From the NCBI GenBank assembly GCA_910584525.1, contig CAJUAT010000064.1:1-12576 (forward strand): DNA of 12,576 nt. Direction: 5' to 3'. The translations under genes and the position numbers were made by a program. The notes beneath the pieces are model-generated. The model worked only from the letters and a program-made list of their open reading frames with translations, had not been told where the DNA came from and did no database searches. Below, in pieces: positions 6,329 through 12,576 of this stretch; within the stretch, counting starts at the first letter, position 1, and each line of letters begins with the position of its first letter. The DNA comes from an uncultured Muribaculaceae bacterium (GTDB taxonomy: Bacteria; Bacteroidota; Bacteroidia; Bacteroidales; Muribaculaceae).

Positions 6329-7011
6329 TGCGCATAGACATCCTCACAGTGATGCCCGAGATGATAGAGCCTTTTGTGGGGTGCTCTATCCTCAAGCGGG
6401 CTCAGGACAAGGGACTCGCCGAGATACACATACACAATCTTCGCGACTACACCACGAGCCGGCACCGCAAGGTCGACGACTACCCTTTCGGGGGCGAGGC
6501 CGGGATGGTGATGCAGATACAGCCCATCTACGACTGCATCACCAAGCTGACGTCGGAGCGGCATTACGACGAGATAATCTTCACCACTCCCGATGGCGAG
6601 AAGTTCGACCAGCCGATGGCCAACCAGCTGTCGCTGCTCGACAACATCATCATCCTCTGCGGCCATTACAAGGGTGTTGACTGGCGCGTGCGCGAGCACC
6701 TCATCACCCGGGAGATATCCGTCGGCGACTATGTTCTCACGGGCGGCGAGCTTCCGGCGGCGGTAATCGCCGACGCCGTGGTACGCATAATCCCCGGTGT
6801 GATCGGCGACGAACAGTCGGCACTCTCCGACTCTTTCCAGGACAACCTCCTGGCACCCCCGGTCTACTCCCGGCCCGCCGAGTTCAACGGCTGGAAAGTG
6901 CCAGACATACTCCTGTCGGGCCACGAGGCCAAGATAGCGCAATGGCGCTACGACATGGCCCTGCAACGCACCCGTGAACTGCGCCCCGACCTCCTCGGCG
7001 ACTCTGAATAA
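6328..7011 (+). CDS. trmD: tRNA (guanine-37-N1)-methyltransferase TrmD
   Basis: TrmD methylates G37 next to the anticodon of tRNAs reading CNN/GGN-type codons, using S-adenosylmethionine, and prevents +1 frameshifting. The 227-aa product is slightly shorter than E. coli TrmD (255). It has KVDDYPFGGEAGMVM (48-62), the knot motif CGHYKGVD (111-118; GRYEGID in E. coli), EISVGDYVLTGGE (129-141), and likely catalytic R153 and D168 (RIIPGVIG, ALSDSF). It acts as a dimer through the SPOUT trefoil knot. It is usually found in a ribosomal-protein operon in Proteobacteria, but here its ATG overlaps the stop of the inositol-phosphate synthase gene by one base. Its expression is therefore probably tied to that gene. 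Confidence 0.95.
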   Translation: MRIDILTVMPEMIEPFVGCSILKRAQDKGLAEIHIHNLRDYTTSRHRKVDDYPFGGEAGMVMQIQPIYDCITKLTSERHYDEIIFTTPDGEKFDQPMANQLSLLDNIIILCGHYKGVDWRVREHLITREISVGDYVLTGGELPAAVIADAVVRIIPGVIGDEQSALSDSFQDNLLAPPVYSRPAEFNGWKVPDILLSGHEAKIAQWRYDMALQRTRELRPDLLGDSE

Positions 7012-7062
7012 CACTTCTTGCGACGACACGCTCTAAAATATCAATAGCGGTGCGGCGTTTCT

Positions 7063-9873
7063 TTGTTAGTGGGAATACGTAACAGAATCATATATTGGGT
7101 CACGACGGTTGCCGTACTGCTGGGCATGGCGGCCTGCGGCACCAACAAGAACACGCCCGGCTCTCGCGCCTGGCAGGCTTTCAACACCCGTTATAACGTG
7201 TATTATAACGGCAAGACCCATTATGACGAGCAGCTCCAGGAGATGGAGCGCGCTTATCAGGACGACTATTCGCGCCGGGTGTTCATCCACCCGGCGGAAG
7301 CTCGCGCCGACCAGAAAGTGCCTCAGCCCTCGGGCGACTTCAAGCGCACCATCGAGAAGATGCAGAAGGCCATTCAGCTGCATTCCATCAAGAAGAAACC
7401 TAAAAAGAAGAGCGGCACTCCCAAGGAGAAGGCATTCCGCGCCCGCGAGGAATTCAATCCCTTCCTCCACAACGCATGGCTCACCATGGGACGCGGCCAA
7501 TACATGAACGGCGACTTCCTCGGCGCCGCAGCCACTTTCTTCTACATCTCCAAGCACTTCGGCTGGCTGCCTGCCGTCACCACCGAAGCGCGACTCTGGA
7601 CTGCCCTCAGCTATCTCGCCATGGACTGGGACTATGAGGCTGAGAACGCTCTCCACCTCGTAAAGGAGAAAGACCTCACCGACAAGAATCTCAAGAATTT
7701 ATACAATCTGGCGTGGGCCGACTATTACCTGCGCACAGAGCATTGGCAGGAGGCGGTGAAACCCCTGCAGTATGCCGCCCGGCAGGCTTCCGGCTCGCAG
7801 AAGAACCGCCTGTGGTTCCTGCTGGGACAGACCTATTCTCAGCTCGGCGAGAAAAAGAACGCCTACAATGCCTTCAAGAAAGCGGGCAGCGGTGCCTCCA
7901 CCGACTACCGCGTGAAATTCAACGCCCGTATCAAACAGAGCGAGGTATTCCAGGGCACCAACATCAAGGGAGAGGTGCGCAGCCTCCGCGGCATGACTCG
8001 ATACGCCCGCAATGCCGAATACCTCGACCAGATATATTATGCCATAGGCAACCTCTATCTGAGCCGCCGCGACACCACGCAGGCTGTCAAAAATTATGTG
8101 CTGGCCGTGGAAAAATCCACGCGCAACGGCATCGACAAGGCCCTGGCGCAGCTCGCCCTCGGCAACATATATTTCACGCAAGGCGACTATATAAAGGCAC
8201 AGCCCTGCTATTCGGAAGCCATACCTCAGCTGCCCGAGACATATCCCGACTACAAGCTCCTCAAGAAGCGCAGCGACGTGCTTGACGAACTCGCCACATA
8301 TGCCGGCAACGTGCACCTGCAGGACTCGCTGCTCACTCTCTCCAAGATGTCGCCCGAGGAGCAGAGAAAGGTGTGCCAGAAGATTGTGGACGACCTCATA
8401 AAGAAAGAGAAGGAGGAGGCCGAGGAGGCCAAGCGTCAGGAATATCTTGCCGAACAGGAGGGACGCGACGACGGCATAAAGCGCGACGAGACAGCCCCGC
8501 CGGTTATCAACAATGCCGACAAGTCATGGTATTTCTACAACGCCACCACCAAGAACCAGGGAAAGAACGAGTTTCTGCGTCGCTGGGGGTCGCGCAAGAA
8601 CGAGGATGACTGGCGCCGCCGCAACAAGACATCCTTCTCCATGGAAGAACCCGACGATGACACCGAGCTGTCCGACGGCTCACAGCCTTCCGACACCACC
8701 GCCGTCAACGACCCCGAGGCCGCGAAAAAGGCCGAGGGTGCAAGCGACCCGCATAACGTGGAGTTCTACCTCAGCCAGATTCCCAAGACTCCCGAGGATA
8801 TTCAGACATGCAACGATGTGATCCAGGAGGGTCTCTACAACATGGGCATCATCCTCAAGGACCGGCTGGAGGACTTCCCCGCATCCATGAAGGAGTTCAA
8901 CGAACTGCTCAGGCGGTATCCCGACAATATCTACCGTCTTGACGTATATTACAACATGTACCTTATGGCGATACGCAGCGGGCAGACCGCGGAGGCCGAG
9001 AGATGGCGACAGCTTATCCTCACCGACTTCCCCGATTCACCCTACGGCACCGCCATGAAAGACCCTGCCTATTTCGACAACCTGCGCAAGATGAACCAGG
9101 TGCAGGAGGAGATGTATCAGGAAGCCTACGATGCCTATCTCGACAACCGCAACAACCGTGTCCACGCCCTCACCGGGGATATGGAACGCGACTTCCCGCT
9201 GTCGAAGATTCTGCCCAAGTTCGTGTTTATCGACGCTCTGAGCTACCTCACGGAGGATCAGCCGGAGAAGTTCAAGGAGCGGATCACCACGCTGCTTGAG
9301 AAATGGCCCGACACCGACATGACCGACATGGCCGGCGGCATCATGCGCGGGCTGCGCGAGGGTCGCAAGCTGCGTTCGGGACAGTCCAACTCGCGAGGCA
9401 TGATATGGTCGATGCGCCTCTCCAACGACAGCGTCGCCAAGGGTGCCGACGGACAGCCTGCCAATTTCGAACGCGACCCCGACTCCCCTCAGTATCTCGT
9501 GCTCGCTTTCCCCCGCGATTCCGTCAACGCCAACCTGCTCCTCTATGATGTGGCCCGTTTCAACTTCTCATCGTTCGTGGTCAAGGACTTCGACCTCGAA
9601 CCCATGAGTTTCGGCAACGTCGGACTACTCATAATAAAGGGATTCGGCAATACCCGGCAGGTGGACCATTACCGTCAGGTGATGACCGACAAGGACTTCA
9701 CATTCCCGCCCGGAGTGAGGCCGATACGCATAAGCAAGCCCAATTTCGAACTTCTGTTGCGCGAGGGACGTTCATTTGATGATTACTTCCGCTTCGAGGA
9801 GGAGGATGCCGTGAAGGAGACGGAACGGCAGGTGCTTGAGGCGCCGGAAGAACCGGCGGAAGAAACTTTATAA
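7063..9873 (+). CDS. porW: T9SS lipoprotein PorW/SprE-like, TPR protein
   Basis: This 936-aa exported lipoprotein resembles PorW of Porphyromonas and SprE of Flavobacterium, which help connect the T9SS outer-membrane translocon to its periplasmic ring and are needed for secretion. The first 24 residues form a lipoprotein signal ending in LLGMAAC, with C25 the lipidation site. FNTRYNVYYNGKTHYDEQ follows soon after and is typical of this family. TPR-like helices fill about 130-435, a charged coiled linker with KEKEEAEEAKR lies near 447-457, SWYFYN and FLRRWGSRKNEDDWRRRNK near 488-525, an acidic spacer near 527-560, and further TPR-like helices to about 720. The start used is TTG 7063; GTG 7069 is possible, but ATG 7126 would delete the signal. 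It is 12 bp upstream of porX. Confidence 0.8.
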   Translation: MLVGIRNRIIYWVTTVAVLLGMAACGTNKNTPGSRAWQAFNTRYNVYYNGKTHYDEQLQEMERAYQDDYSRRVFIHPAEARADQKVPQPSGDFKRTIEKMQKAIQLHSIKKKPKKKSGTPKEKAFRAREEFNPFLHNAWLTMGRGQYMNGDFLGAAATFFYISKHFGWLPAVTTEARLWTALSYLAMDWDYEAENALHLVKEKDLTDKNLKNLYNLAWADYYLRTEHWQEAVKPLQYAARQASGSQKNRLWFLLGQTYSQLGEKKNAYNAFKKAGSGASTDYRVKFNARIKQSEVFQGTNIKGEVRSLRGMTRYARNAEYLDQIYYAIGNLYLSRRDTTQAVKNYVLAVEKSTRNGIDKALAQLALGNIYFTQGDYIKAQPCYSEAIPQLPETYPDYKLLKKRSDVLDELATYAGNVHLQDSLLTLSKMSPEEQRKVCQKIVDDLIKKEKEEAEEAKRQEYLAEQEGRDDGIKRDETAPPVINNADKSWYFYNATTKNQGKNEFLRRWGSRKNEDDWRRRNKTSFSMEEPDDDTELSDGSQPSDTTAVNDPEAAKKAEGASDPHNVEFYLSQIPKTPEDIQTCNDVIQEGLYNMGIILKDRLEDFPASMKEFNELLRRYPDNIYRLDVYYNMYLMAIRSGQTAEAERWRQLILTDFPDSPYGTAMKDPAYFDNLRKMNQVQEEMYQEAYDAYLDNRNNRVHALTGDMERDFPLSKILPKFVFIDALSYLTEDQPEKFKERITTLLEKWPDTDMTDMAGGIMRGLREGRKLRSGQSNSRGMIWSMRLSNDSVAKGADGQPANFERDPDSPQYLVLAFPRDSVNANLLLYDVARFNFSSFVVKDFDLEPMSFGNVGLLIIKGFGNTRQVDHYRQVMTDKDFTFPPGVRPIRISKPNFELLLREGRSFDDYFRFEEEDAVKETERQVLEAPEEPAEETL

Positions 9874-9885
9874 ATCCGATTATCG

Positions 9886-11424
9886 ATGGACAAGATACTA
9901 TGGGCCGACGACGAGATAGATCTTCTGAAGCCCCACATACTCTTTCTCAAGGCGAAAGGCTATGAGGTGACGACCGTTTCCAACGGCCGCGACGCCCTCG
10001 ATGCCCTCGACGCGGAGCCTTTCTCTCTGGTGCTCCTCGACGAGAACATGCCCGGCATTTCCGGCCTCGAGACCCTCGACATCATCAACGAGCGACACCC
10101 CGAGGTGCCCGTGGTGATGATCACCAAGTCAGAAGAGGAGAATATCATGGACCAGGCCATCGGCAACCGCATCGCCGACTATCTCATAAAGCCTGTGAAC
10201 CCCAACCAGATTCTTCTGTCAATCAAGAAGAACCTGCACAGCCGGGAGATAGTCACCGAGCAGACGTCGTCCGACTATCAGCATGAGTTTGCCGCCCTGT
10301 CGCAACAGATCAACATGGCCTCGTGCCTCGACGACTGGCACGACATCTACCGCAAACTCGTGAGCTGGGAACTGAAACTGTCGGCATCAGGCTCTCCCAT
10401 GGGCGAGATGCTTCTCTCCCAGAAACGGGATGCCAACGCCAACTTCTGCAAATACGTGCGCCGCACTTATGAGAAATGGGTCACCGAGGATGACCGTCCG
10501 CTCATGAGCCCGGCGCTATTCAAGAACAGAGTATTCCCGCTGCTCGACAATGGCGAGAAGGTCTGCTTCTTCCTCGTCGACAATTTCCGTCTTGACCAGT
10601 GGAAGGTGATTCAGCCGCTCCTCGCCGAGTATTTCAACATTTCCGAGGACCTTTACACCACCATTCTTCCCACCTCCACACAGTATGCCCGCAATTCCAT
10701 ATTCGCCGGCTTGATGCCGCTCGACATACAGCAGATGTATCCGGAACTGTGGGTGGAGGAAGATGAGGACGAGGGCCTCAACATACACGAGCAGGAGCTT
10801 GTTCAGACGCAGCTCGACAGGTACCGCCGCAAGGACCGCTTCACATATACCAAGATCAACGACTCCACGGGCTGCGAGAAATTTCTGGGCAAGCTCAGCG
10901 GCAACCGCGATGTGCCGCTACAGGTGGTGGTGCTCAATTTCATCGACATGCTGTCGCACGCCCGTACCGAGTCGAAGATGATCCGCGAACTTGCCGCCAA
11001 CGATGCAGCCTACCGCTCGATTGCCGAGTCATGGTTCCGCCATTCCGGCGTGCTCGACATTTTCAGCCGTCTCGCGGCTTTCGGATACAAGGTGGTGCTT
11101 ACCACCGACCATGGTACCATCCGCGTGGATAACCCCATAAAGGTCGTCGGCGACAAGAACACCAACACAAACCTGCGTTACAAGGTCGGCAAGAATCTCA
11201 GCTACAACCCCCGTCAGGTATACGAAATAAAGAATCCGCGGCGTTTCGGTCTCCCGATGCCGAACATGTCGAGCACCTATATCTTCGCCACCAACGAGGA
11301 TTTCTTCTCCTACCCCAACAATTACAATTACTATGTGCAGTATTACAACGGCACCTTCCAGCACGGGGGCATCTCGCTGGAGGAGATGATAGTGCCGTTG
11401 GTAACGCTCACGCCCAAAGGATAA
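9886..11424 (+). CDS. porX: T9SS response regulator PorX (receiver plus PglZ domain)
   Basis: PorX works with the sensor kinase PorY to control T9SS gene expression and, through the sigma factor SigP, secretion. Its PglZ domain is a zinc-dependent phosphodiesterase of the alkaline-phosphatase fold. The 512-aa product has an N-terminal receiver domain with acidic D8 and D9, phosphoacceptor D52 (LLDENMPG), T80 and K102. A helical linker follows, then the PglZ domain from about 220. Likely metal ligands are D232 (VDNFRLDQW), T263/T265 (LPTSTQYARN), D354 and H358 (NFIDMLSHA), D408 and H409 (TTDHGT), and H493 (FQHGG). There is no DNA-binding domain, as is normal for PorX. All key residues appear intact. 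It is probably co-transcribed with the upstream lipoprotein gene and the Sel1 gene 4 bp downstream. Confidence 0.95.
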   Translation: MDKILWADDEIDLLKPHILFLKAKGYEVTTVSNGRDALDALDAEPFSLVLLDENMPGISGLETLDIINERHPEVPVVMITKSEEENIMDQAIGNRIADYLIKPVNPNQILLSIKKNLHSREIVTEQTSSDYQHEFAALSQQINMASCLDDWHDIYRKLVSWELKLSASGSPMGEMLLSQKRDANANFCKYVRRTYEKWVTEDDRPLMSPALFKNRVFPLLDNGEKVCFFLVDNFRLDQWKVIQPLLAEYFNISEDLYTTILPTSTQYARNSIFAGLMPLDIQQMYPELWVEEDEDEGLNIHEQELVQTQLDRYRRKDRFTYTKINDSTGCEKFLGKLSGNRDVPLQVVVLNFIDMLSHARTESKMIRELAANDAAYRSIAESWFRHSGVLDIFSRLAAFGYKVVLTTDHGTIRVDNPIKVVGDKNTNTNLRYKVGKNLSYNPRQVYEIKNPRRFGLPMPNMSSTYIFATNEDFFSYPNNYNYYVQYYNGTFQHGGISLEEMIVPLVTLTPKG

Positions 11425-11428
11425 CGCG

Positions 11429-12457
11429 ATGCGGTGGGTGTGGGTTATACTTCTTGCGTGCTTCGCGGCCATGGGGATGGTCTATGGCCATGGCAGAGAC
11501 GCCTCGGAGGCTCGGGCGTCGTTCCGGCAGTTCGAGAGGCTTGCCGAGAATGGCGACAGCGAGGCTCAGTATCGGCTGGCGCTCATCCTGGAACAGGGAT
11601 GGGACACGGTAGCCCCCGATTCGGCACGTGCCTTGCGGCTCATGCGCCGCAGTGCCGAGGCTCTATATCCTCCCGCCATGAACCATATGGGTTATCTCTA
11701 TGGCCATGGATACTATGCCGGAGGGCGAAGGCTGGTAGCCGTCAACGCCGATTCGGCCCGCATGTGGCTGCGGCGCAGCGCCGATATGGCCGACCCCCGC
11801 GCCATGGCAAACATTGCTTTCCTCCTCCTGAACGATTCCACCGTCTGCTCCAAGGCTGAAAGAAACCATAACGATTCCGTGGCCTTTCGCTATCTCATAC
11901 AGGCTGCCGACATGAAGGTTCCAACGGCCCTCAGTATGCTCGGCGACATGTGGCGCGACGGGCGGTGGGTAGATCAGGACTCGCTGAAAGCGATGCTGGC
12001 ATATGAAGGGGCTCTCGCCGGCGGTCTCGCCGACGCACAGTCGCGGCTTATATCGCTCATGGCGCCGCGGTGGCAACGCCTCTCTGCCGACTCGGCGCTG
12101 AACCTCGGCCTGCGTTATTACACCTCATTAGCTCCGGCGGCAGGAGTAATTCTCTTCGAACAGGTCGGCGACTCTGTGGACAATCCTCTCTGCGGCAGGG
12201 CACTCGCTTTGCTCGGCGATGCTTATTCCCGTGGTGCCGGTGTAGCTTACGGCTATGACAAAAGTCTGCAATATTTCACGAAGGCTGCAAAAAAAGGGAA
12301 TCCGTCGGCAATGTTTATTCTGGCGGAGACTCTGGAGATGTTCCCCGATGCTGTCAACGATACAAGCATCAACGATGCAGAGGAGCTTCGCCGCTGTGCC
12401 GCCGAAGCCGGCATCAAATCCGCTCACGACGCCAATAAAGCCCTTTTGGCAAGGTAG
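11429..12457 (+). CDS. Exported Sel1-repeat protein
   Basis: This 342-aa protein consists largely of Sel1-like (TPR-related) helical repeats, which act as scaffolds for protein-protein contacts. A short hydrophobic signal fills residues 3-18. C11 after LLA could be a lipidation site, but the hydrophobic part before it is short, so ordinary signal-peptidase cleavage near 20 is equally likely. Repeat units are visible around 35-75 (NGDSEAQYRLALILEQG), 80-120 (YPPAMNHMGYLYGHG), 122-160, 164-198 (VPTALSMLGDMWRDG) and 256-300 (GRALALLGDAYSRGAG and NPSAMFILAE). It starts 4 bp after the porX stop, so the two are probably co-translated. Its function is unknown; an accessory or assembly role in T9SS is an inference from position only. 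Confidence 0.75.
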   Translation: MRWVWVILLACFAAMGMVYGHGRDASEARASFRQFERLAENGDSEAQYRLALILEQGWDTVAPDSARALRLMRRSAEALYPPAMNHMGYLYGHGYYAGGRRLVAVNADSARMWLRRSADMADPRAMANIAFLLLNDSTVCSKAERNHNDSVAFRYLIQAADMKVPTALSMLGDMWRDGRWVDQDSLKAMLAYEGALAGGLADAQSRLISLMAPRWQRLSADSALNLGLRYYTSLAPAAGVILFEQVGDSVDNPLCGRALALLGDAYSRGAGVAYGYDKSLQYFTKAAKKGNPSAMFILAETLEMFPDAVNDTSINDAEELRRCAAEAGIKSAHDANKALLAR

Positions 12458-12507
12458 CCGCGATAAAGCGCCGCACATTCCTTAAGATATTTTAACATTT
12501 CAATAAT

Positions 12508-12527
12508 TTGAATTGTTAATAATTCAA
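12508..12527. other. AT-rich hairpin in the terminal non-coding stretch
   Basis: TTGAATT (12508-12514) and AATTCAA (12521-12527) form a perfect 7-bp inverted repeat around a 6-nt loop. It lies 50 bp after the Sel1 gene. No U-tract follows, so it is not a classic terminator. It might be an operator or part of a promoter for a gene beyond the window. I see no other feature in 12458-12576. Confidence 0.3.
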
Positions 12528-12576
12528 GTTTCGCAAGTGCAGTCGCGCATTGATATTATCTCACGCAGAGAACCGC

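Noticed and set aside
6301..7029. Long minus-strand open frame (about 242 codons) opposite trmD
   Set aside because: The plus strand is unmistakably trmD; the antisense product resembles no family.
9886..11424. PglZ domain as a sign of a BREX/Pgl phage-defence system
   Set aside because: The fusion to a receiver domain and the PorW-like neighbour identify PorX of T9SS. No BREX methyltransferase, helicase or BrxC-like gene is present.
11480..11710. Repeated CTATGGCCATGG sequence inside the Sel1 gene
   Set aside because: Both copies encode the same YGHG motif in protein repeats, so this reflects the protein rather than a DNA element.
1..12576. tRNA, rRNA, CRISPR arrays, insertion sequences or riboswitches
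   Set aside because: By eye I saw no cloverleaf, no regularly spaced repeats, no transposase and no recognisable riboswitch core. A covariance-model search was not possible.

Overview
The window comes from a GC-rich member of the Bacteroidota, most likely order Bacteroidales (a Muribaculaceae- or Prevotella-like gut bacterium is my guess; the family cannot be fixed from sequence alone). The evidence is a type IX secretion (T9SS) gene pair (PorW/SprE-like lipoprotein and PorX), a remnant of a T9SS C-terminal sorting signal, Bacteroidota-type TAnnTTTG promoter boxes, a near absence of Shine-Dalgarno sequences, and an inositol-lipid type gene cluster. All intact genes are on the + strand.

Bases 1-402 are a scar region with no intact gene. 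It joins three unrelated blocks: about 95 bp with a short inverted repeat, a 79-bp near-perfect copy of an internal piece of the downstream pdxA, and the last ~37 codons of a lost T9SS-secreted protein. A possible terminator and a TAnnTTTG promoter for pdxA follow.

Bases 403-4789 are a tightly packed operon: pdxA, a sugar-phosphate-type nucleotidyltransferase, an ATP-grasp protein, a CDP-alcohol phosphatidyltransferase and a HAD phosphatase. The first four overlap by 4-13 bp and the HAD gene follows after 11 bp. After an AT-rich 213-bp control region, bases 5003-7011 hold myo-inositol-1-phosphate synthase, coupled by a one-base overlap to trmD. Together, the nucleotidyltransferase, phosphatidyltransferase, HAD protein and inositol-phosphate synthase look like a pathway from glucose 6-phosphate through inositol phosphate (and plausibly CDP-inositol) to phosphatidylinositol-type lipids. 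The ATP-grasp protein is the least understood part.

Bases 7063-12457 hold a second module: the PorW/SprE-like TPR lipoprotein, PorX (receiver plus PglZ domain), and an exported Sel1-repeat protein, spaced 12 and 4 bp apart. This module assembles and regulates T9SS. The final ~119 bp are non-coding and contain a small AT-rich hairpin.

The most interesting points are the inositol-lipid cluster with an extra nucleotidyltransferase and ATP-grasp gene, non-canonical catalytic motifs in two of its enzymes, and the chimeric scar at the left end.
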